Assembly: GCA_964571145.1 (NCBI GenBank)
Contig: CAZNAP010000103.1
Coordinates: 1-8,694, forward strand
DNA length: 8,694 nucleotides
Origin: Suilimivivens sp964571145
GTDB lineage: Bacteria > Bacillota > Clostridia > Lachnospirales > Lachnospiraceae
Direction: 5' to 3'
Part shown: positions 1 to 6,103 of the stretch, piece after piece
Layout of the letters: every line of letters begins with the position of its first letter
Position numbering within the stretch: position 1 is the stretch's first letter
Notes under the pieces: model-generated
Databases searched by the model: none
What the model was told of the DNA's origin: nothing
What the model saw: only the letters and a program-made list of their open reading frames with translations
Position numbers and translations under genes: made by a program

Positions 1-13
1 ACTATTTCCTCAC
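1..13 (-). promoter_or_regulatory. Possible ribosome binding site for a gene beyond the left edge
   Basis: Directly after the rlmD stop the minus strand reads GTGAGGAAATAGT. GAGGAAA resembles a Shine-Dalgarno, so another gene may begin within about ten bases past the window edge and be part of the same operon. The sequence stops before this can be seen. Confidence 0.35.
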
Positions 14-1450
14 TTATTCTGTTCCTAAATCTCTATGCTTAATCAATGCCACAGTTTCCACATTGGCGGTCCAAGGAAATTGATCAACCGCTACAGCTTT
101 CTCCACTACATAATCATTGGCTAGAAATATTTCTAAATCCCTGACAAGACTTGTAGGCTTACAGGATACATAGACAATTTTATCCACTCCATATGCAATG
201 ATCTTCTTAAGTGCCTTGGGATGAATCCCGTCACGGGGTGGATCTAATATGATTAAGTCCGGCTTTTCTTCTATTTCATCTAAAACTTTCAGCACATCAC
301 CCGCGATAAATTCGCAGTTATGTAAGCCATTTAATTCGGCATTCTTTTTAGCTGCTTCCACTGCTTCTTCTACTATTTCGACGCCTACAACCTTGTCTGC
401 TACTGGAGCCATTAACTGTGCAATCGTACCAGTTCCGCTATATAAATCAAAAACTACTTTATTGGGTTTACATAACTCTAAATCGGTAGGATTTTCTATT
501 GGTTTACATAATTCTCTATCTCCGACATACTCTCTGACTGTTTCATACAGCACTTCTGCACCCAGAGAATTTGTCTGAAAAAAAGAAAAAGTAGATATCT
601 TAAACGTTAACCCTAATAGCTCCTCAAAGAAATATTCCTTCCCATAAAGGACTTCTGTTCGATCACTTTGCACTACATCTGCCACAGAATCATTGATTAT
701 ATGAAGAACGCCCGTTATTTTTCCAGTTAAATCTAGATTTAACAGTCCTTCTTTCCATTTTTCTATGATTTCATCCTGCTTTTCTTGTATTTCTTGTGAT
801 GTGGTAATCAGCGCAACCAGTATTTCTCCGGTCTTAGCCGCCTTTCTCACCAAAAGATGCCTTAAATATCCGGTATGTCGCAGTCTGTGATAAAAAGGAA
901 TGCCGTCAAAGCAGTCTCTTGTGAAAATCAACATTTGACGATAATCCTCGTCTACAATCCGGCAGTCATTTACTGTAACGATATCATAAAAGCTCCCCCG
1001 CTTATGCATTCCTAAAGCCAGGGGACCGTCTTTATATTCATCTCCAAAGGAAAACTCCATTTTATTGCGATAACCAAACTCTACCGGACTTCCTTTAATA
1101 CCCTCAAATACCCAAGGGACTTCCTGCTTGGCAAGTGCTCCGTCCAGTAATTTATAAACCTGTTTTTCCTTAATTTTAAGCTGTTCCTGATAAGGAAGAG
1201 AAAGATAAGTACAGCCTCCACATTGCCCAAAATGAGTACAGGGGCTTCCTGTTTCCAGTTCGGATTCCTGTTCTATCTGTAACAGTCTGCCTTCTGCCTT
1301 CCCGTTTCTATTCTTTTGAACAGAAAACGATATCTTTTGACCCGGTAATACATTTTTAACAATTGCATTGCCTTCTTCTGTAACTACGATTCCTTTATTG
1401 GGAAAATCCACTCGTTCTACTATACCTGATACTATTTGACCTTTTTTCAT
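14..1450 (-). CDS. rlmD: 23S rRNA (uracil-C5)-methyltransferase, RlmD/RlmCD family
   Basis: This 478-residue protein is an S-adenosylmethionine-dependent rRNA methyltransferase that makes 5-methyluridine in 23S rRNA (U1939, and possibly also U747 as in Gram-positive RlmCD). An N-terminal TRAM RNA-binding domain covers about 1-57. Cysteines C71, C77, C80 and C163 match the [4Fe-4S] ligands of RlmD. The central RNA-binding domain precedes the Rossmann methyltransferase domain, with FFQTN (290-294), SAM motif FDLYSGTGT (334-342), DPPRDG (403-408), nucleophile C430 in SCKPTS and general base E465 in NVETV. A duplicated ELCKP segment at about 312-330 precedes the SAM motif and is probably an added surface loop. 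It overlaps the diguanylate cyclase gene by four bases and lacks a clear Shine-Dalgarno of its own, so translational coupling is likely. Whether it targets one or two uridines cannot be told from sequence. Confidence 0.95.
   Translation of the reverse strand: MKKGQIVSGIVERVDFPNKGIVVTEEGNAIVKNVLPGQKISFSVQKNRNGKAEGRLLQIEQESELETGSPCTHFGQCGGCTYLSLPYQEQLKIKEKQVYKLLDGALAKQEVPWVFEGIKGSPVEFGYRNKMEFSFGDEYKDGPLALGMHKRGSFYDIVTVNDCRIVDEDYRQMLIFTRDCFDGIPFYHRLRHTGYLRHLLVRKAAKTGEILVALITTSQEIQEKQDEIIEKWKEGLLNLDLTGKITGVLHIINDSVADVVQSDRTEVLYGKEYFFEELLGLTFKISTFSFFQTNSLGAEVLYETVREYVGDRELCKPIENPTDLELCKPNKVVFDLYSGTGTIAQLMAPVADKVVGVEIVEEAVEAAKKNAELNGLHNCEFIAGDVLKVLDEIEEKPDLIILDPPRDGIHPKALKKIIAYGVDKIVYVSCKPTSLVRDLEIFLANDYVVEKAVAVDQFPWTANVETVALIKHRDLGTE
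465..520 (-). repeat. In-frame imperfect tandem repeat inside rlmD
   Basis: Two 20-base copies (465-484 and 501-520) match at 17 positions and are offset by 36 bases, exactly 12 codons. They encode the twin ELCKP segments at residues 313-317 and 325-329, just before the SAM-binding motif. The reading frame is kept. Confidence 0.8.
1447..1450 (-). other. ATGA stop-start overlap joining the cyclase and rlmD
   Basis: The TGA stop of the diguanylate cyclase gene (1447-1449) shares bases with the ATG start of rlmD (1448-1450). The bases just upstream are A-rich with no convincing Shine-Dalgarno. Re-initiation by ribosomes finishing the cyclase is the simplest way for rlmD to be translated from this message. 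Confidence 0.85.
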
Positions 1451-2574
1451 TTCTTATTTTGACAAACAATTCTGTTTTTACCCAAACGTTTTGCTTCATA
1501 CAATGCACTATCTGCTTGTGCAATCCACTCGTCTGCAGTTTGTCCCTTTCTTAAAGTTGCAATTCCTCCGCTAAAAGAAATTGATAAATTGGGTGCGAAA
1601 TCATACTTTAGCGAGTAGAAAGCCAATCTCAGCTTCTCTGCTCTTGCATAAGTTTCATCCAAAGTTTCTCTGGTGGTAATAATCATGATTTCTTCACCGC
1701 CATATCGAAATGCATTTACTGTTCTGCCGGTAAACTTTCTAATAGTATCCGATAATTGAATCAGCACTTCATCTCCACACAAATGCCCGTAAGTATCATT
1801 TACGTTCTTAAAATCATCTATATCCAGCATTAATAAATGACAAGCGTTATCCTCCCATTCCTGTGCAATACACTCTTCCACTTTCTCATTCAATGCCATT
1901 CTGTTATTAATACCCATCAATGGATCCAGATGAATTTCTTCAATTAACTGATTGACTCTTCGGTTAGAATTAGACAAACTTTCAAATTGCTCATTCACAT
2001 AAGAAATTAACAAAGACGCAGCTATTTGTGCAACCAGCATAACCAGCACAGCCAGAAATGCATCAGCTACCAGCTGCGGGTCATCTTTTCTAAGTTCAAT
2101 GGCTGACATAAACACTGCTCCGCTAAGGGATACCAAAGAGGCAATTGTCATGCTTCTGGTTAACTTTCGATTCCCAAACATAATACTAACAAAAATCGAA
2201 ATAACCGGCAGCATCAATAGCGGTCCATACACATAATGTATGAACTGAGTATTGGCACAAAGAAAATAAATCAGTACACAAGACCAGATATTTTTCGCAT
2301 TGTCCTGTAACTTAGGCGAATGAATTTTTTTGTATGTAATGACTGCAACTAAAATATTCAGACTCGAAGGAATATAAATAAACCGAAATTGATATAAAAG
2401 TTTCGGTAAAAATAACACTCCCAAACGAGCATCCACCATATAAATCACAATTTCTGTAACCGTACCAATAGCAGCCAAGATTACACAAATATGGAACAAA
2501 TTTTTTCGCCAGCGGGAATTAATTTCTTCCTTTAAGGTGGTAACACGGTCTTTTTCCATGTCCATTCTTTCCAT
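1447..2574 (-). CDS. Membrane diguanylate cyclase (GGDEF domain)
   Basis: This 375-residue enzyme would make cyclic di-GMP from two GTP. An N-terminal region (about 24-192) holds five or six hydrophobic helices and probably senses an unknown signal; I cannot assign it to a named sensor family. A short linker leads to the GGDEF domain (about 210-372). The metal and substrate residues are present: LDIDDFKNVND (250-260), GH at 263-264 and GD at 267-268, then the signature YGGEEI (291-296). The last residue is Ile in place of the usual Phe. SGGIA (335-339) and ALYEAKRLGKNRI (357-369) complete an active-looking domain. No RxxD inhibitory site stands at the normal distance before GGEE; the nearest is RTVN at 284-287. 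The start at 2574 is chosen because AAGGAGA (2579-2585) lies just upstream; an ATG at 2589 lies beyond that site. Its stop overlaps the next start. Confidence 0.92.
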   Translation of the reverse strand: MERMDMEKDRVTTLKEEINSRWRKNLFHICVILAAIGTVTEIVIYMVDARLGVLFLPKLLYQFRFIYIPSSLNILVAVITYKKIHSPKLQDNAKNIWSCVLIYFLCANTQFIHYVYGPLLMLPVISIFVSIMFGNRKLTRSMTIASLVSLSGAVFMSAIELRKDDPQLVADAFLAVLVMLVAQIAASLLISYVNEQFESLSNSNRRVNQLIEEIHLDPLMGINNRMALNEKVEECIAQEWEDNACHLLMLDIDDFKNVNDTYGHLCGDEVLIQLSDTIRKFTGRTVNAFRYGGEEIMIITTRETLDETYARAEKLRLAFYSLKYDFAPNLSISFSGGIATLRKGQTADEWIAQADSALYEAKRLGKNRIVCQNKK

Positions 2575-2578
2575 AAAT

Positions 2579-2585
2579 TCTCCTT
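2579..2585 (-). promoter_or_regulatory. Ribosome binding site that decides the diguanylate cyclase start
   Basis: AAGGAGA on the minus strand lies five bases (counted from GGAG) before the ATG at 2574. The longer reading frame would begin at an ATG at 2589, which is upstream of this site and lies on the terminator T-run edge. The downstream ATG is therefore the credible start. Confidence 0.85.
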
Positions 2586-2587
2586 GC

Positions 2588-2613
2588 AAAAAAGAGCCCC
2601 AAACTGGGGCTCT
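2588..2613 (-). terminator. Strong intrinsic terminator behind the small membrane protein gene
   Basis: On the minus strand a perfect eight-pair stem AGAGCCCC/GGGGCTCT (2606-2613 with 2593-2600) encloses a five-base loop and is followed at once by a run of six Ts (2588-2593, sharing one base with the stem). It begins 12 bases after the stop codon of the upstream gene. It ends only two bases before the ribosome binding site of the diguanylate cyclase gene, leaving no room for a promoter in between. Confidence 0.9.
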
Positions 2614-2625
2614 ATCCTGTTGTTC

Positions 2626-2931
2626 TTAATCCTGAGGTATTTCCGATTCTGCCGGTATTTCTTCCTCTTCTTCGTCTTCAAAGAAATCATCTTCAAAGTC
2701 ATCATCAAAATCATCATCATAGTCTTCCAGATAATCCGGTGTCATATAGCGATAAACCGCATATGCAATCGCTGCCACTGCTGTAATAACACCAATCACA
2801 GCAAATATCCATAAAATGGTATTGCTCTTTTTCTTATCCTCTTCCTTACGGTTCCAATAATCCTTTAAATCCTTAATATCGTGAGTCTTAACAAAATCAA
2901 CTAACTCCTCAACCTTATTCCATGTATTCAT
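2626..2931 (-). CDS. Small single-pass membrane protein with an acidic, Phe-rich tail, function unknown
   Basis: I do not recognise this gene. From the chosen start the protein has 101 residues. An in-frame ATG two codons upstream (2937) leaves only one base after the GAGAGG Shine-Dalgarno (2939-2944), whereas the ATG at 2931 leaves seven, so the latter is preferred. The N-terminal 30 residues are soluble and end in a Lys/Arg/Glu cluster (RKEEDKKK). One helix at about 38-62 spans the membrane, and the charge pattern places the N-terminus inside. The rest is almost wholly acidic, with a four-residue (D/E)DDF repeat followed by a run of glutamates and prolines near the end. By topology the acidic tail would face outside. 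It has its own plausible promoter upstream and a strong terminator downstream, so it can form a single-gene transcript. It is probably a real gene because of this framing. Confidence 0.75.
   Translation of the reverse strand: MNTWNKVEELVDFVKTHDIKDLKDYWNRKEEDKKKSNTILWIFAVIGVITAVAAIAYAVYRYMTPDYLEDYDDDFDDDFEDDFFEDEEEEEIPAESEIPQD
2683..2723 (-). repeat. 12-base-period repeat encoding the (D/E)DDF acidic tail
   Basis: The minus strand has three successive 12-base units of the GAT/GAA-GAT-GAT-TTT kind, encoding DDDF, DDDF and EDDF, followed by FED and a glutamate run. The unit is three quarters Asp/Glu and one quarter Phe. Codon-level repetition suggests growth by slippage, but the regular Phe spacing may be under selection. 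Confidence 0.7.
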
Positions 2932-2937
2932 ATGCAT

Positions 2938-3088
2938 ACCTCTCTTTCTTTTGATGCAATACCTGCTTAAATCAGTTTTCTGCCGGAATGCTACAAACGT
3001 TCATATATATATCTATGATATTATTTCCCTCTTGTTTAATAATATAACATTTCAGGCAATATTTATCTACCGTAATTTGGAAATTTTT
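2938..3088 (-). other. AT-rich intergenic gap between pcrA and the small membrane protein gene
   Basis: This 151-base gap is the longest in the window. It holds the candidate promoter at 3041-3069, an alternating AT tract near 3003-3011, and the GAGAGG ribosome binding site at 2939-2944. I see no GC-rich hairpin with a T-run behind pcrA, so pcrA transcripts may run on into the next gene or end by another mechanism. No reading frame or RNA gene is recognisable here. Confidence 0.6.
3041..3069 (-). promoter_or_regulatory. Candidate extended -10 promoter for the small acidic membrane protein gene
   Basis: On the minus strand, TAGATA (3064-3069, four of six -35 bases) is followed after 17 bases by TATATT (3041-3046, five of six -10 bases). 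The TG of an extended -10 (TGTTATATT) is present. It lies in the 150-base gap after pcrA, where a new transcription unit is expected. A start near 3034 would give a leader of roughly 100 bases. The surroundings are very AT-rich, so chance matches are common and the call is tentative. Confidence 0.5.
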
Positions 3089-5323
3089 TTAAAGTTTCGT
3101 TAATCTGGCAAAAGCAGCATACATAATTTTCTGACCTGCCTCATCAAAGTCCACTACCACCTTGTAATCCCTTGGTCCAGGTTCTAATTCCAGCACAGTT
3201 CCGTCTCCATACTTCACATGTCTCACCCGGTCGCCTGCATCATAATCCGGCTTGCCGCCAAATACCGCTCCGATTCCCTTACTAATGCCCGCTGCCTGTA
3301 ACGAACCTAATCCCCCTCCTGCAATAAAGGGTTTGTTTTCCGCTGCTGTTCGTCTCGGCTGTGGTATTGCTTCTGGTCTATACTTTGGTGCAGGCAAACG
3401 ATTATCCATCAATTCCGGTGGTACTTCTTTGACAAAACGACTCACTGCATTCATTTGCGTTTCGCCGCGAATCATACGCAGTTTGGCATAACATAACGTC
3501 AAATCATCTTTTGCTCTGGTCATACCCACATAAGCCAGTCTTCTCTCTTCTTCCACTTCCGCCATATCATCTGTTGCCAATGACATATAGCTGGGAAAAA
3601 CACCGTCCTCCATGCCTGTCATATATACATGAGGGAACTCTAATCCCTTAGCTGAATGAAGGGTCATCAGTAAAACTTTGTTGCTGCCACTTACCACATT
3701 GTCGATATCTGCTACTAACGCTACTTCTTCTAAGAATTCGCTCAGTGAAGGGTGATCATGTACTTCTTCAAAAGCCACCACTTTACTAATTAATTCGTCT
3801 ATATTCTCGATTCTGTTTTCAGCATCCTCTTCATTGGAAGCTTCAAGCTCCTGCACATAACCAGTGGTCTTGATAATGTCTTCCAATAAATCCTGTAAGC
3901 CGTAATATTCTAATTTGCTTCGGAACGCCTGTATCATAGTTACAAAAGGCTGTAGTTTCACAGCACTTCTTCCTATTTCCGTGATTTCATCTGCCTGCCG
4001 TAACGCATCATAAAAACTGATTTCATGCATGTCGGCATAATCCTGCACCTTCGCAATGGTGGTTGCTCCAATTCCGCGTTTCGGAATATTAATAATTCTC
4101 TTTACAGCCAAGTCATCTTTGCCATTATCAATGGTTTTCAAATATGCAAGTAAGTCCTTTATTTCTCTTCTGGAGTAAAAATTCGTTCCACCAACCACAT
4201 CATAGGAAATGCCTGCCATAATAAATTTTTCTTCTAATATACGCGCCTGTGCATTAGTCCGGAAAAGTACTGCACAATCACCGTAATCAGCTGTACCATC
4301 TCTCTTTTTGCGGGCAATATCTTCCACCACAAACTCTGCTTCTTCATAGGCATTCTCAAATTGCCTAAAGTGTATGCGATTTCCTTCCCCTTTATCTGTC
4401 CATAGAGACTTGGATTTTCTACCTTTATTATTGCTGATTACTGCGTTTGCAGCATCCAACACATTCTGGGTAGAGCGATAATTTTGTTCCAAACGAATAA
4501 CAACCGCCTCAGGATATACCTTTTCAAAGTCCAAAATATTACGAATATTGGCACCTCGAAATTTATAGATTGACTGGTCGTCATCTCCTACGACACACAA
4601 ATTATGGTGTGCGTCTGCCAATAATCTAATCAGCTCAAACTGCGCTGTATTGGTATCCTGATATTCATCTACCATAATATACTGAAAACGATTTTGATAA
4701 TTTGCCAAAACTTCCGGACAATTTTTGAAAAGTTCTACCGTTTTCATAATCAAATCATCAAAGTCCATAGCATTACTTTTTCGAAGTGTTGCCTGATACT
4801 CCGTATATGCTTGGGAAATTCTCTGTTTGTAATAATCACCCATGTTATTTAATGCATATTCCTCAGGAGAAATTAGTTCATCTTTTGCCGATGATATAGC
4901 CGAAAGAATTGCACGCTCCCTAAGGCTTTTAGTATCAATCTGAAGACGTTTACAGATATCTTTCATAATTGACTTCTGGTCATCTGAATCATAAATTGTA
5001 AAATTATTATCAAAACCAAGTCTGTCTGCGTAACGTCGCAAAATACGCACACAAGTAGAATGAAAGGTTGTTACCCAGATACTGTCAGCTCCTTCTCCTA
5101 TCTGTTTCTGCACTCTTTCCTTCATTTCGCCTGCTGCTTTATTGGTAAAGGTGATTGCCATAATATTCCAGGTACTCACACCCTTTTCTTCTATCAAATG
5201 AGCAATTCTATTGGTCAGTACACGTGTCTTACCGCTTCCTGCTCCAGCTAAAAGCAAAACCGGTCCTTCAGTTGTCTTCACCCCTAACTGCTGTTGGGGA
5301 TTTAATTTGCTATATTCCGGCAT
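3089..5323 (-). CDS. pcrA: ATP-dependent 3'-5' DNA helicase PcrA (UvrD/Rep family)
   Basis: This is a complete superfamily 1A helicase of 744 residues, the usual size for PcrA. It unwinds DNA in nucleotide-excision and mismatch repair, acts at stalled RNA polymerase, and strips RecA filaments. The motifs are intact and in order: Q motif LNPQQQ (7-12), Walker A AGAGSGKT (26-33), motif Ia TFTNKAAGEMKER (58-70), Walker B DEYQDTN (219-225), motif III VVGDDDQSIYKFRGA (244-258), motif IV EQNYRST (279-285), motif V TLHSAKGLEFP (554-564), and motif VI RLAYVGMTRAKDDL (595-608). A Pro/Gly-rich linker leads to a Tudor-like tail (about 695-744) that in PcrA contacts RNA polymerase. It starts 17 bases after the upstream stop, with an AAGGA Shine-Dalgarno (5338-5342) overlapping that stop, so co-transcription with the membrane module is likely. 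Nothing is truncated. Confidence 0.97.
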   Translation of the reverse strand: MPEYSKLNPQQQLGVKTTEGPVLLLAGAGSGKTRVLTNRIAHLIEEKGVSTWNIMAITFTNKAAGEMKERVQKQIGEGADSIWVTTFHSTCVRILRRYADRLGFDNNFTIYDSDDQKSIMKDICKRLQIDTKSLRERAILSAISSAKDELISPEEYALNNMGDYYKQRISQAYTEYQATLRKSNAMDFDDLIMKTVELFKNCPEVLANYQNRFQYIMVDEYQDTNTAQFELIRLLADAHHNLCVVGDDDQSIYKFRGANIRNILDFEKVYPEAVVIRLEQNYRSTQNVLDAANAVISNNKGRKSKSLWTDKGEGNRIHFRQFENAYEEAEFVVEDIARKKRDGTADYGDCAVLFRTNAQARILEEKFIMAGISYDVVGGTNFYSRREIKDLLAYLKTIDNGKDDLAVKRIINIPKRGIGATTIAKVQDYADMHEISFYDALRQADEITEIGRSAVKLQPFVTMIQAFRSKLEYYGLQDLLEDIIKTTGYVQELEASNEEDAENRIENIDELISKVVAFEEVHDHPSLSEFLEEVALVADIDNVVSGSNKVLLMTLHSAKGLEFPHVYMTGMEDGVFPSYMSLATDDMAEVEEERRLAYVGMTRAKDDLTLCYAKLRMIRGETQMNAVSRFVKEVPPELMDNRLPAPKYRPEAIPQPRRTAAENKPFIAGGGLGSLQAAGISKGIGAVFGGKPDYDAGDRVRHVKYGDGTVLELEPGPRDYKVVVDFDEAGQKIMYAAFARLTKL

Positions 5324-5340
5324 CGTATTTTAGCCCATCC

Positions 5341-6051
5341 TTAATTTATTTGTGTGACACGATTGAATGCCCAGATATGGATATTCAATTCCATTACTTC
5401 TGTGCCACAATACTCACAGATTTTCTTGCCCAGCGTGGTGATTGGTGCTCCGCAATTAGGACAATTGAGTCCAAGTCCGGCATCTAATTCTGTATCTGTC
5501 ACCTGAGAATCCTGCACATAAATTGCTTCTGTATTCCACTTTGACTGAACTAACTTAGTGCCATTCTTCGATTGTAACGCTGTTTGAAACGTGATAATAC
5601 ATCTGCCGGGCACTTTTTTGTAACCGGCAATTTCTGTACGATGTAACTTTATTTCCTTATATTGCAAGTCCGTCTGCTTATTACGACTCTCCTGAATCTC
5701 CAATACCAACTGCTGCCTAAATTCCGGTGTACAATCTGCTGGTAAAGTAGTACTCTTTTGATCCAGCGCCTGCAAATAAGAAACAAGAACATTTTCTGCC
5801 CTTGTTTTCATCTGTTCTACACTAAACTCTGGAAAGTCCCTGACTATTTTAGGAAGATAAAGGCTGGTAACTGCCGACACCGATTTCGGTGTGGCAGCAT
5901 ACTCAGCTTCTATTTGTTCAAATCCTTCTTTTAAGTCCTCTGTCCCGAAAAGAAGTAGTGATGCTTCTTTGGCTTTTGCCCTAATGTAGAGAATTAAACC
6001 TACAATCAGCAGCAAAATCACTAAAATCAGAACTAATACAACAATACCCAT
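5341..6051 (-). CDS. N-terminally anchored membrane protein with a C-terminal zinc ribbon (YdjH/Tim44-like)
   Basis: This 236-residue protein begins with a very hydrophobic transmembrane helix (residues 2-23) followed by basic RAKAK, which predicts a short outer N-terminus and a cytoplasmic body. Residues about 35-190 resemble the Tim44-like/YdjH type of soluble domain, with a helical part to about 125 and then beta strands. I recognise this from general pattern only. A single zinc ribbon (C197/C200 and C212/C215) sits near the C-terminus, followed by 21 residues. An in-frame TGA lies four codons before the ATG, so the start cannot move far upstream. The best Shine-Dalgarno (GAGAAGGG, 6066-6073) is 14 bases away. 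Both the order SPFH, two-ribbon, one-ribbon and the opposite-end anchoring suggest the two membrane proteins work as partners. pcrA begins 17 bases after its stop codon. Confidence 0.78.
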   Translation of the reverse strand: MGIVVLVLILVILLLIVGLILYIRAKAKEASLLLFGTEDLKEGFEQIEAEYAATPKSVSAVTSLYLPKIVRDFPEFSVEQMKTRAENVLVSYLQALDQKSTTLPADCTPEFRQQLVLEIQESRNKQTDLQYKEIKLHRTEIAGYKKVPGRCIITFQTALQSKNGTKLVQSKWNTEAIYVQDSQVTDTELDAGLGLNCPNCGAPITTLGKKICEYCGTEVMELNIHIWAFNRVTQIN

Positions 6052-6071
6052 TTTAACTATTCATACCCTTC

Positions 6072-6100
6072 TCAATCATTGATTGATTCTTGTGAATCAA
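6072..6100. repeat. Two overlapping palindromes between the two membrane zinc-ribbon genes
   Basis: A perfect seven-pair palindrome with a one-base centre (TCAATCA-T-TGATTGA, 6072-6086) overlaps a second one with seven pairs and a four-base loop (TTGATTC/GAATCAA, 6083-6100). They share four bases, so in RNA only one can form fully. There is no T-run, so this is not a standard terminator. It could be a protein-binding site or an mRNA processing or stability element, which would suit unequal expression within an operon. Confidence 0.6.
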
Positions 6101-6103
6101 CGA

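Noticed and set aside
2575..2589. Start of the diguanylate cyclase at the upstream ATG (2589)
   Set aside because: That ATG lies at the terminator T-run and upstream of the AAGGAGA site, so the ATG at 2574 is much better placed.
2932..2937. Start of the small membrane protein at the ATG at 2937
   Set aside because: Only one base separates it from GAGAGG, against seven for the ATG at 2931.
2987..3004. Possible LexA (SOS) box near the gap after pcrA, from GAACGTTTG on the minus strand
   Set aside because: Only the GAAC half fits; the expected GTTC at four bases' distance is absent, so it does not match the Gram-positive LexA consensus.
3081..3095. Run of Ts/As at the end of pcrA as a terminator
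   Set aside because: On the coding strand it is an A-run, and no GC-rich stem precedes it.
5224..5487. An 87-codon plus-strand frame spanning the pcrA start and the end of the YdjH-like gene
   Set aside because: It is antisense to two well-supported genes and shows no domain, promoter or ribosome binding site.
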